DNA of 64,000 nt from Porphyra umbilicalis (lineage: Eukaryota > Rhodophyta > Bangiophyceae > Bangiales > Bangiaceae): the NCBI GenBank assembly GCA_002049455.2, contig KV918781.1:124001-188000 (forward strand), read 5' to 3'. The notes below the pieces were generated by a model. It was given only the letters and a program-made list of their open reading frames with translations, had not been told where the DNA came from and did no database searches. Of the stretch, positions 53,950 to 64,000 are shown piece by piece. The first letter of the stretch is position 1. Each line of letters starts with the position of its first letter. Position numbers and translations under genes: made by a program.

Positions 53950-55590
53950 GATGCCAGCGCGCACCCGGACACACTGACTACCACGGTGTGAGTGACGCGG
54001 TCACCGCAGTCGCAGGCACCACCCCGTCGCATCCAACGTCGCCTTCACCGTCGCGTCTCACAAAGGCACGCACACTCCCCGCCCCTTTTGCACCTGTCAT
54101 CTGTGTCGCACTCTCGACGCTCCTTCCCCGATACCCCTGGACCGATCCTTTCCCGAGCTCCCGTAACATGGTGGCCGGCCGCAAGTGTGCGCGTGGTGCT
54201 AGCGGTACGTGTTGTTAGTTTCTTTGGATCTGATGTATATCCACTGCCCCCACCCCCCTCCCCCCCCCAATCATCCCCCAGTCTGAGCGTGATTATGCTC
54301 TGCTTCCGTACGGCCACGTGTTATATGTGTGTGATATGTTGTCCCATCTTTGTATGGACACCCGGTCCTCCTCGTCTGTCTTTTTTCGGCGCAAAATTGT
54401 GTACAAACGGGGGTAATGCACACTGGTATAGTGACTGACGCGACCGGAATACTTGAGTGCTTTTCTTTGCGTTGTGTTTCTTTGTGCTCGATATCCTTCT
54501 CTTCGATCCATTTCGTTTTCTTTCCAGGAAAATTGGCCGCCGCCGTCGCGGCGGCTGCAGCCCTGCCGGCGGCGGCTTCCCGCGCGTCGAACGACGCATC
54601 GTCCCCCCCGCGAGCGCAGCCGAATAGAACTTCGGGACGCCGGCGCGCCGCCGTTGCCACGCCGCCACCACTTCAGAATCGTCGGCTGTCCTCTGCCCAC
54701 GAGGCGTTGCCCCCGCCCCCCGTGCGAACGCGTCCTTCTCCTCGCGGTGCCGGCGCGCCAAGCTCTTCGTCCACAGTGGCTTATTTCGCGTGCCCGACCG
54801 GGCGCGGCAGCGCCGAGACTGCGGCCATTCCGGCGAGCCCTGCTGGGCCTGCGGCGGTTTCGAACGGCTCTGCGGAGCGCCCGCTGGTGGTTCTGCCCGT
54901 CCCATCTCGGTCGCGTGGGGCAGGCAGGACCCGCGGCACCACGAGCGGTCGGTGCGGATTCGATCTACCCCCGGACGCGGATGCCGCGCGGCGTGCCGTG
55001 GCGATACCCGCAGCCGCCGTCAACCGCCTGCCAGTTTTCCACGTCCTCAACATCTCTGGGCCAGACGTGATACACGTCAAGCGGCTGGCAAAGTCGGCCG
55101 CTAAGGTGTTCGACCCCCTCGTCACTTTCTGCGCACAGGCGCGAGTCGACATTGACGTGGCCGTCCGGCACTCGGAGCGGTTCGAGCCACGGCTGGGCGT
55201 TTGCGTTCGGAGCTAGGGAGCCTGTTGTCTGTTTTTCAAGGTAGCCAACAACAGCGCGGCCCATCACAAGGCGCTCGCAAAGAAGGGACAGGCCTTGCAG
55301 GCGGCGGCCGCGGCGGCGACGGCGGGTGCGGCAACGCTCCCGCCGCCGACACGGCCGATGCCACAGGCGCCGACACGACCGCTGCCACCGCCGCCGACAT
55401 GGCCGCTGCCACTGCCGCCGAAAAGGCCGCTGCCACCGCCGCCGGCTCGGTCGGTGCGACTCTCGTCGACGAGGTCACCGGCTGCACGGGCCAGATCAGG
55501 TACTACCGCTAGCGATCCCGCAACCGTTGATAGTGCGACGGGTGCCCAGTCGGCCGAGGATTTCTTTACTTCTCATCGCTAGTTAATAAA
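53950..55590. other. Flank right of the nest; possible coding remnant
   Basis: No clear gene. 54536-55216 on the plus strand follows a pyrimidine tract and TTTCCAG (a possible splice acceptor at about 54528) and ends with a non-repetitive segment (VNRLPVFHVLNISGPDVIHV, about 55020-55080) before TAG 55214-55216. The preceding part is Pro/Ala/Arg-rich. 55240-55510 is Ala/Pro-rich with CCGCTGCCAC-type tandem words. I give it low weight as a gene. Confidence 0.25.
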
Positions 55591-55677
55591 CACAACCATC
55601 CGACCTGTTCACAACAATGTCTAATCCTTAAATACTTGACTAAATGGAATATTGCTATTATAGCAAGCTGTCATGTA

Positions 55678-56173
55678 CAGTCAGTCTCCGTCCATATCCC
55701 GTCGAGATGCCGGCCTACTGGCATATGGACGGAACTCACACCGTTTCGGAAATGGGTGGTTACTTGTGGACTGAGGTCGCCTCGAGATCGAGAACTACGA
55801 TTGCAGAGGATCGCAATCGATTCCACATCCGTCCCGATGGAGACCTCATACAGCCAGAAAGTCGTCCAGTGTGTCCATGAGCAAGCCCTAGTACGTCCTG
55901 GACTGTCTGGGTGCTTAAAAGACTTGTACACTGGCCATCTGGAGGGGCCTCAGCATCTCTTTCCCTGCTGCTTTGAGACAAGAGTGTCAGATCGCAGAGT
56001 CGGATGCGCGTGTTGCAAGACGTCAGATCAACTCCTTCAGTGTCAACATTCCGCATTTGAATCAGTAAGTGCGGCTCCGGACTAGCGGGCTACATGAGTA
56101 TTCAAAAGCGACCGTGCAACACGGCAACGACACCTGTTCTTCCGGAGGGTGGGATATGGATGGAGACTGACTG
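55678..56173. mobile_element. TA-flanked MITE (496 bp), mariner-type
   Basis: Inverted ends CAGTCAGTCTCC followed by GTCCATATCCC (55678-55700) and the counterpart at 56151-56173, with one mismatch over 23 bp. TA lies on both sides (55676-55677 and 56174-56175). An inner GTCCATAT/ATATGGAC pair (about 55692 and 55722) could form a hairpin at the left end. No transposase is present. Confidence 0.75.
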
Positions 56174-57809
56174 TATACTCGAACACAGCGTACAGCAGAA
56201 ACTGATATGCCAGTACGTAATTACGTACTTCACTCTTATATGTAACATTCTTTGAAGGTATCCCAGTGTAAGAGTATGCAGTCACAACCATGGTTGGCAT
56301 CGATTAAAATGATACATTATATTAAATCTAATTAATGTATGAATAATCTACCATTAATGCATTGACGACTTTGCATTTTATTGCATTTTTGCATTTTTGC
56401 ATTTTTGCATGGTGGCACCGGAGCGGCCGTGTCTTGGTCAAACGCCAAATGGCCCCAAGGCCGACTTGGAGGAGGCAGAGTGGTAGGGGGAGGGGGAGCC
56501 GCAGCGCGACGGGATCCGCCGCTACTTCGGGGATGGTGGGGGTGGGAGAACCGCAGCGTCATGCACGCCGCAGCAGAGAAGGGGGGTTTCGCGCTGTGGA
56601 GGGGAAGCTGGTGGGCGTGACAGCAACAGCCGCGACGTCGGCGGCCACAGTGGCTGTTGGACCGTTGATTAAATCAGATAAAATGATAAATTAATGCAAA
56701 TTTTACACTTTTTATAGATTAATCTATGCATTATTGCAAGTCCTCGGCCAGAATTTTTCATTTTTGCCAACCATGGTCACAACTGCACTCATACTTGAAT
56801 ATGGACCATTGCGCTGTCTGACAGCATTGCTCTCAGACACTCATCTACGCAACGTGGATGCCTGTGAGCGAACCAAAGTCCATTCAATCCCTGGTTGTAC
56901 CTGGGATTCTGAGCCCCAGCGATGCTCGAAAATCCCAGGCAAAGTGGTATTCCGCATGAGCTTGAGGTCCTTTCTTCAGGGCTGTGGAGGTCTTCCACCT
57001 GGGATATTGAGCCACATAACCTGGTTCTTTAAGCCACTTCATCTGGCATTTTGGGCCAAAAAACCTGGGACTTCTGGTTATATGTTCTGGAAGGGCAGCG
57101 GCAGCCGACGCCGCGCCGCCTCCCGCGTCGTCGCCGCCCCCCCTAAGTCGTCGCTGCCCCCCCTTGCGTCGTCGCCGCCGCCGCTGTTCCGGCCACCGCA
57201 CCCCTCCCCGCCCCGCCATCGGGGCATGAGTGGCAGCAGACAGAAACCTCCGGTCGTTGACGGCCCTCGGCGTGGGGCACAGGACAGCGGTGCTGCCTCT
57301 TGGTGCAGCGCGCAGGCACATGGTGCCACGCCAGCACCTCCCGCGAGCAACCTCCCTCTTTGATGCCGTCCACACAAGAGACCATTTGTGGACTGGAAGG
57401 GTTGCCGAGCTCGGTCGCGACGCTACCCCAGGCCGCAATTACGTGCGGGCACGTCCGTCCGGAGGGGCTGGCAAGGTGTGTCTGCGTGCGTCACCTGATG
57501 TAGGGCTCGCCGTTGTCCGTCGGCAGACCGCAAAACTTTGGCCGACGTTTGAAAGAGGTTTGGAAAGAAGTATGGTGCCACGCGTCACGAAATAGGGGCC
57601 GATATGGGCTCGCACGGGCCTTCGCATCGTACGAGCCCGGGAGCATAGAGGCCGCTTTTGGGAGACGGTTCGCACGATGCGAACTACTGAGCGAGCCACG
57701 CCTGAGTTATCCGGCTGTAGTTACATTCCGGTTTTTAACACGTTCCGTGGATCCCGCACCGTTTGTAGAGGCCCCAGAACCATGCACACACGTATTTTTT
57801 TCTTTGAAT
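56174..57809. other. AT-rich patches and CCCAGGT-motif segment, no gene
   Basis: 56300-56410 and 56660-56740 are AT-rich with ATTAATGCA-type words and a TTTTTGCAT array (about 56381-56410). 56895-57080 has several ACCTGGGA/TCCCAGG words like those in the dispersed repeat at 23930 and 63395. The remaining ORFs are GC-rich and overlap on both strands. Confidence 0.45.
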
Positions 57810-58169
57810 TCACCCAAACAGGGAGCGATGAAAGGGCGAATATATGTTTTTTATCCGGCGAAGTAATTCAGAAGGCACAATGAGCTTTTCGTCGATAGCA
57901 AACAAGATTGGTCCCACATGGGCATCTGGATCATTTAGCAATACTTTTACACTACATCCTTCTAGTGATCGTAAGTCGAGCTCCTGTGCGTGAGACTCAT
58001 CTTTTCTGCGCCTACCAGGCTGCAGGACCACAATCCCCATTCGAATTTTCGTCCACCGCTTCATTTGTGCACGCGATACTGGCATGAGACGTAGGCTGTC
58101 GAACATGACGCTGTCGTCAATGTGAAACTCTCTATGTACCATCATCGTCAAAGTGACAGGCTTCGTCAC
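57810..58169 (-). CDS. Hypothetical short ORF, 119 aa
   Basis: A minus-strand ORF in locally AT-richer DNA, with a mixed, protein-like composition (VHREFHIDDSVMFDSLRLMP, then KVLLNDPDAHVGPILFAIDE). I recognise no family and no partner genes. It may be a fragment of a longer decayed gene or chance. Confidence 0.25.
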   Translation of the reverse strand: MTKPVTLTMMVHREFHIDDSVMFDSLRLMPVSRAQMKRWTKIRMGIVVLQPGRRRKDESHAQELDLRSLEGCSVKVLLNDPDAHVGPILFAIDEKLIVPSELLRRIKNIYSPFHRSLFG

Positions 58170-60395
58170 TTCTTCTCTAACACGCAGCCTCGGTGATCGT
58201 ATCCACTCTTATCCCACGCTGTCCGTCGTGTCAGTAACTTAGTGCGTCTCTTTCATGTGGTTACGTCAAGCGCTGACATGTGGGGCTATGAACAATTGCG
58301 AAATATTTTAATAAAAATACATGAAGTTTGCTTCGCAGGAATCGGATTATCGCTGCCCCCAACCGAGAGGGTCACCAAAAGAGTGAAGGCCACGTCCGCG
58401 GCGGCGCGGGCGCTCCGGTGACGAGAGCGACGCGGCCGCCGCCACGCGCCACGCTGCAACGCTACTCGAGCGGCGGCTGGGGCCGGTCGAGGCGGGGGCT
58501 TTGAGCGCGACCGCCGCGTCACGATGGCGGCGGCGGAGGGCGGCGGCGCTGCGGCCGAAGCGCGGCGACCGCTGACGCGACACGCAGCCGCCGCCCGTGC
58601 CGCCGGCCGACGTGCAACTGCCGGAGCCGCCCGGCCCATTGCCCACGCACCGGTCCCCACCGTCTGGTGGGGGGGCGGCCCCCGCTGCCACCTCCGCGTC
58701 CGTCGCGGGGTGCCACGGACCCCCGGCGACATCCCACCGACCTCCGCTGCCCGCCGCAGGTGGTGGTGCTTCGCGTCGGCGGCGGAGACGGCGGCGCTGA
58801 CGGCGTCTCCGACGGGCGGCCGTCGGCAGCGGAAAAAGCGGGCGCGCCCGTCGTCCACAGCGTCGGCGCCACGGATGGCGCGGAAGGGGGGGGCGGCAGG
58901 CGCGTAAAATGCTGCCTTTACTCGCCCGTCCACGCCGCCCAAATTGCCATTTCGAGCACAGAGTGGGCGCCGGCGTCGAGCCACAGCGCGTCCACACTCT
59001 GTGGAGGGCCTAGGGGATGTTTACGTAGGTCCACAAGGAATTCTGGCCTGTAGACTGGTAGGATGTAGTGGGGAGGCGGCGGTAGTTCTGGCTGCTGTGA
59101 CCTTCGGAGGGCAAAAAAGTCATGAAGCATTTTTAGGCTTTGTGACTCAAAAGGCCGGTCATAGCAGCGTCCTCGCTGTTCTCGGCGACAGGGGCATCAA
59201 CGTAGATGCGTGACAGAATCGACACCCGAAGAAGTGTCTCGTGCCCACTCCATCAGTGCCGGCAATCAGTCCTCATTGATCACGAAGACAAGAGAATGAA
59301 GTACACAATTTATGTAGTAGCCCCTCTGGAGCATGGGGGTGATCATGGCCCTAACAAGTACAACTTGTTTCCCAGAAACACTAACGACGCTTACACGCCA
59401 GTCTCGTCCGGTCGACGGCCGTTCTCTGCGATAGGCGAGGTTCCGAGCGCAAAGGGCCCAGAAAATACCAGAGCCAATGACGAAGAAAGGGGGGGGTCGC
59501 AGTGCAAGAAAGAATGAGTGCGACCTGCTCTGTGAAAAAGAAATATTGGCCTTCGGCAGGGACGACTTTCTGTTGCTAGTGCTGTCTCTGAGCAACAACA
59601 AGCAAGGCGTGCTAAGGGAAAGCATGCGTAAATATATTGGCCAGGAAGAGCTGAGGGGAACAGCTGTTCGAGGGGTATGAGCTGCGGCTAAATGATGCGT
59701 GGGGGTGGTCGTTTTGGAAGATAGTCGTGACGTCGCGATTGTCATTATCGCAGGGCAGGGGATACCGACTGGTTGGTTGAGGACTTCAGGACGGTCGCGG
59801 GGCGGGGAAGGTGGGTCGACGTTGAGGTCTTTGCTCAGCATTCTTCAGAATAGGCGGATTCCGCAATCGAGAAGGCAAGAAACAGGGATGACCAATTTGA
59901 AAAGAATGGAAATAAATCGAAAAAGAGTCGGCACCAGCGATTCCGGGCAGCAGAGAGGCGGGATAACCGGATGCGGACTCATGAAAACATGAAAAGACAT
60001 GTGCCACTTTTGTTACAATTCACAACTGAGTGCAAGTGGCCCCGGATTCTCGTGTCGAAGAGGACGATCGCTGCTCAAGATCGGCCTTGATGGCACCGTA
60101 GAGCCCGGTTGACCTACATTCGTTACTAGGCACCGGTGCCCAAGAAAGAATGTCACACAAATGGAGAATAGAGACTTTTGGCAACTGGTTTGTGGGGAGC
60201 TTTGTGGGCACCTCGGGCGCCACGTAGGACACATCGACAATCAGAAGCGCTCCATCACTCCGTCAATATCTCATTTCTCGTGTGGAGGGTGTCCCTGCCG
60301 ACTACTTCGCCTCCTCTGTGGCAAGAAACGTGTAGACTTGGTCCATGTAACGTGGCGCACTCAGTCGGATTTATTCGGAAATGACAGGCGCCTGC
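58170..60395. other. No gene recognised
   Basis: 58370-58910 is CGG/CCG-rich with long frames on both strands and Arg/Pro/Ala translations. 59050-60390 is of balanced composition with only short overlapping ORFs. I see no TE signature. Confidence 0.3.
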
Positions 60396-60589
60396 GATGA
60401 GGTCTGCCTCGGCTCGCGCATCAACACCCATCAGCCGCACACTCCCAACGCATTCCCCCCCCCGCCACCTCCTGGCCCCGCGTCGGCCGCGTGTGCGTGT
60501 GCCCTCCCTCTACGGATCCGTGGCCCGCGCTGGCGGACGTGCCGCTGTACGTGGCAGCGGTCATGCTGTGCGTGACCCTCGTCCCAGCG

Positions 60590-61175
60590 TCGTCCTTCGG
60601 CCGGGCGCTGTGGCTCGCGCTCGTGGACGTGCTCCTGTACGTGGTGGCATCGGCGCTGTGTGTGTCCCTCCCTCCCGTTCTAACTTGCAATCTGGTCTTA
60701 TCGCCCGCACTCGTGGGGGCGCCGTTGAACATGGCGGCGGCGGTGCTGTGCGTGGACTAGCTTTTCAACTCAGCGTGCGGGGGGGCGCTGTTGCTCGCGC
60801 TCGTGGACGGGGCGCTGTACGTCTCGGCGGCTGTGCGGTACGTGTTCCCCCCCCGCGTACCGACTTGCAAGCCAGTGCTGTCGCCCGCGCTCGTGGACGT
60901 GACGTTGTACAGGGCGGTGGCGGTGCTATGTGTGGACATGTTTTTCGATTCGGCGTGCGGGAGTGTGCTGTAGCCCGCGCTCGTGGACGGGGCGCTGTGC
61001 GTGTCGGCGGTTGTGCGGCTGGTGTTCCCCCCCCTCGCACCAGCCTGCAGTCCAGTGCTGTCGCCCGCGCTCGTGGACGTGACGTTGTACGTGGCGGTGG
61101 CGGTGCCGTGCGTGGACCCTTTTCTTTCAACTCGACGTGCGGGCAGATGCTGTCGCCCGCCCTCGTGGACGGGTC
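60590..61175. repeat. About 180-bp minisatellite built from 90-bp subunits
   Basis: CCCGCGCTCGTGGACG recurs about every 90 bp, and the composite unit repeats about every 180-182 bp for three copies (GTGGACGTGACGTTGTAC near 60892 and 61074). Frames stay open on both strands: a plus frame (60397-61197) with VARARGR repeats and a minus frame (60757-61215) with Ser/Thr-rich repeats (YNVTSTSAGDSTGLQ). Whether either is translated cannot be judged. Confidence 0.75.
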
Positions 61176-61983
61176 GCTGAGCAAGGTGATGGCATAGGAA
61201 GTGTAAATGTACCATTTCGATGACTTCTTGTCACCGCCGCGACGCCTGCGGCGTTCTACGTGTCGGCGGCCGACGCCGCCGCGGGGGTGGCGGAAACTAC
61301 GCGATTTTAAGGCGGTCTGCGCGGCTGGGTCGACGTCCACGGCGGTAAGGGTGTCGGTGGTTTCTGCCGTGGCAGGGCAGGGGTAATTTTGACTTTTCGA
61401 AGGCGGTCTTCACGGCGATGTGGACGCCCGCGGGGGTGCGCGTGTCGGTGTGCACGGCAGCGACCGGGGTAGCTGAGCATTTCGGCGGTCACGCTCTTTT
61501 GCTTGCCGATATCGGTCGCGGAGGACGCGCTTGGCATCAAAAGGGTGCCCATGTTGGTGCCTGTGGCGGTCAAACCAATCAAGATCTACGGCGCGGGGGC
61601 GGTCAACTGCGTTTGCACGGCGGTCTCATCGATCGCGTTCAGGTCGCCGGTGCCGTGGAGCGTCGTCTGGTCGCGGCATGGGTCGTCGTCGAGCGCGTGG
61701 CGGTGTCGGTATCCCTCGCAGTGCGCCACGTCGTGGGCGGGGGCGTCAAGCGTGTCATCGTGACGACTGCGACGCTGGAGCTAGTGGTCTTCCTGGTGGC
61801 TAAGAGCATTCCCACCAATGTCGGGCCAACGCCATATTGGGCACACGTTGCAGAAACGTGTCTCAAATTCGCCGTTGGCCAGTTCTCGGGGCGGGTAACA
61901 ATGTTGAACGTGCACGCGGCGTTGCCAACGGAGGTCAAGCGAGTTAAACTGCGAATGTACTTGCGTACGATTCGGGGTCGGAG

Positions 61984-62054
61984 CCGTTGGCCCCAGGGCC
62001 AACGAGTTGCCAACGGAGCCTCCGTTGGCAACTCGTTGGCCCTGGGGCCAACGG
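61984..62054. repeat. Perfect hairpin, 34-nt arms, 3-nt loop
   Basis: 61984-62017 is the exact reverse complement of 62021-62054, separated by GCC. The arms contain CCGTTGGCCCCAGGGCC and GAGTTGCCAACGGA. It lies in DNA with no supported gene (61200-62350); similar GTTGGCC words occur at the ends of element H. Confidence 0.95.
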
Positions 62055-62399
62055 GTTATGTGCTCTGATTGGTCCATCGCGGTTTCACGGGGTTAAATGA
62101 GTGACAAGTGGCAGTTCATATTGTCCTCAGATTGACCGATTTATCATATTTTTGTTTCGACGGCTACCCACGGAAGGAATATGATACCTCTCGGAAGTGG
62201 ACGGCCGCGTGCCAGCTCGGGCCCAGGGTCTGGATCGTTGGGGAGTGTCACGTATCTATCATGCGGTGGCGCGTCGCCGAACGCGCTTGCGGGCCCGCCG
62301 GAAACGCGGCACGATTCCACCGACACTGGCCAAACAATGGGATCTGGGCTATTGAGGGGGCACACAAGGCGGGGCGGGGTCAACGGGCCCCGCGTCAGA

Positions 62400-63393
62400 C
62401 CCTCCTCAGGCTGCGACGCGGCCGCTCCGGCCGCCACGCGAGCCCGCGTGGCGGCCATGGCCAGCACCGGTGCGCGCCCGCCCCCCCCCCCTCTCCCCGC
62501 ACCGACCGGCAGGGGCGGTGGCCTCCAGCAGTGCCTACGGCCGCCCCCACCGCCGCCGGCACCGCGCCAACCACCCCCGCACGCCGACGGCCGCCACCCC
62601 CACCCCACCCACTGCAATCCCTGCCGTCCTCGCCGCCCCCACCGCCGTCGGCCGCGCCACCCCCGGCTGCCGCCGTCCTCGCAGCTATCGGTCGTCTCCG
62701 AACCCGCCGCCTCCGTGAACGCCGCCGCCCCCTCCGCCGCCGACGTCGGTCACCCCCTCCCCCTCCCCCGCCGCCGTTCGCACCCGCCACCACCGCCGCC
62801 CTCACCGCCGCCGCCGCCAGGCGCCGCCCGCTCCTACGCCGCCGCCCCCACCGCCGTCGGCCGCCACCGGCGGTGTCCGCCGCCGCCGCCCCCTCTCACC
62901 CTGCCGCCGCCACCGTCCTCGGCCGCCCCCCCCGTCTCTTCCTACGCCGCCTGCTGCCGCCACCCTTTCCGTCGCCGCCGTCCCCTCCCCCGCCGCTGTC
63001 GGCCGACGGCGCCGTCTGCGGCTGGCCCCCCTGCCGCCGCCCCCACAGCCGCCCCCGCCGTCGCTGCCTCGCCTGCCGCCGCCGACCGCCGCTGTCACCG
63101 CCCCCGCCGACTGCCGCTTCCACCATTCGCTGTCCCCGGCCTCTCTTCTGTCCCCGCCGTTGGCGACGGCCGCCCCCGCCGTCGCCGCTCATGCCGCCAT
63201 TCCCGCCGCCGCCGCCGACGGCCGCCGCCCCCGACCCGACCGTCGCCGCTCGCCCCCGCCGCCGCCACATTCGACCGCCGCCCCCGCCGTCGCCCCCCCC
63301 CATACAATCGCCTCCGACCGCCGCCCCCGCTGTCGGCGCCCCCCAGCGCCGCCGCCGACGGCCGCCGTCACCACCCCCGCCGACCGACCCTAC
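62400..63393. repeat. CCG/CGC-rich low-complexity DNA
   Basis: A kilobase of CCGCCGCC-type sequence with C-runs. It keeps frames open on both strands (plus 62108-63637, minus 62896-63546), with Pro/Arg and Gly/Arg translations respectively, and I do not regard these as genes. Confidence 0.75.
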
Positions 63394-63394
63394 A

Positions 63395-64000
63395 AGAAAA
63401 TTTGACCGAAAATCCCAGGTTTTCTGCCTCGAAATCCCAGGTCGCCTGGGATACCGAGCCAAACCCACTTCCATGGAGCGATTTACCTGGGATTCCGTGC
63501 AACGGCGACCTGGCCCGTGCGGATCGACCTGGGATTTCGAGTCCAATGTCGCGGATCGGCCTGGATGGGATCCTCAGCCTCTCTGCTCATGCCGCTTCGC
63601 ACGCCAACAATCCCCGCCAGCTCGGAACAAATTGTGAAGTGGCCGTGTCCTCATACATTCCCGACCTTCGGCCTGCCCCATCGCCACCGCGGCGTAGTGA
63701 CACGTCAGGCTTCAGGGAGGGAGGGTATCCCCGGCTGGGCTTGTGCCCCGATACAGAAGGTCCGGTGACGCGGGCCGGCGGCGCTCTGGGCCGCCGCCAA
63801 GCGACCATTCCGGCATGTGGGGACATCAGGACCAGCATGCCTCGAGCTGTCAGACTGGAGCAGGGGGGGGGTGCAGCGGGTGGAAGGTGGCCAACACAGC
63901 GATGCATTGAGCCCCTCTCGTGTGCGTGCTGGAAGGGAAAAGTGAGACTTGTGGCCACCTGGTCGAAACACCTGAGGCTTATGACGAGCGAGCTGCTTCC
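63395..64000 (+). repeat. Dispersed repeat, copy 2, continues past the window
   Basis: Direct repeat of 23930-24545: begins at CCTACAAGAAA, has the CCCAGGT/ACCTGGG cluster at 63413-63535, then the same blocks in the same order up to the window edge. As in copy 1 it follows CCG-rich DNA, so the full repeat may include that DNA. Confidence 0.8.

Noticed and set aside
58286-58997. Overlapping 200-codon minus-strand ORFs
   Set aside because: Arg/Ala/Pro-rich translations in CGG/CCG-rich DNA with several frames open at once.
62108-63637. 509-codon plus-strand ORF
   Set aside because: The translation is almost entirely Pro/Arg from CCG repeats, and the complementary strand is equally open. It is a composition effect.

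Overview
This is GC-rich eukaryotic nuclear DNA dominated by transposable elements. The evidence is several Ty1/copia and Ty3/gypsy LTR retrotransposons, TIR elements of several superfamilies, satellite and minisatellite repeats, and long C/G homopolymers. I see no rRNA, tRNA, CRISPR array, bacterial operon or clear housekeeping gene. The strong GC bias, copia abundance and low gene density would fit a marine alga such as a bangiophyte red alga, but that is a guess and nothing in the window proves it.

Layout. 1-4033 is the 3' part of a plus-strand copia element (A) with its 3' LTR; A appears to have inserted into a copy of a short repeat whose fuller copy is at 14971-15580. 5448-6426 is a PIF/Harbinger-like element with TIRs and a 3-bp duplication. 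6546-8945 is a decayed unknown ORF broken by a solo copia LTR (7446-7818). 9040-9702 reads as a frameshifted cysteine-rich gene. 11248-14260 is a TA-flanked TIR element containing a very large inverted repeat. 15931-17270 is a small TIR element followed by a 164-bp satellite with a 328-bp dimeric pattern. 19104-21128 (minus) is an intact 674-codon ORF I do not recognise. 24890-27588 is a decayed TNP2-like (CACTA) transposase. 53950-64000 holds further MITEs, a minisatellite near 60600-61170, a perfect hairpin at 61984-62054, CCG-rich low-complexity DNA, and a second copy of a dispersed repeat also present at 23930-24545.

The centrepiece is a nest at 27984-53944. The host is a minus-strand chromodomain-type Ty3/gypsy element (D; LTRs 27984-28630 and 53299-53944, duplication CAGAC). 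Into it went copia C (29761-36873, minus, duplication ACGGC), which itself carries a TA-flanked TIR element (30276-31729); a 241-bp hAT-like MITE (37759-37999, 8-bp duplication); and two related plus-strand copia elements, B1 (40458 to about 45395) and B2 (47956-52914, duplication CCGGT). LTR divergence counted by eye falls in order: D about 5 percent, C about 2 percent, B1 about 1.5 percent, B2 about 1 percent. This agrees with the nesting.

Subtracting the insertions shows that D carries gag and integrase-chromodomain on the minus strand plus a long antisense reading frame (about 875 codons, two in-frame stops) between its 3' LTR and the end of pol. D lacks protease, reverse transcriptase and RNase H, apparently through a deletion that also clipped the end of B1. 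Other points of interest are a TAA-ATG junction exactly between integrase and reverse transcriptase in B1 and B2, and primer-binding sites in both copia families that match the anticodon arm of initiator tRNA-Met.
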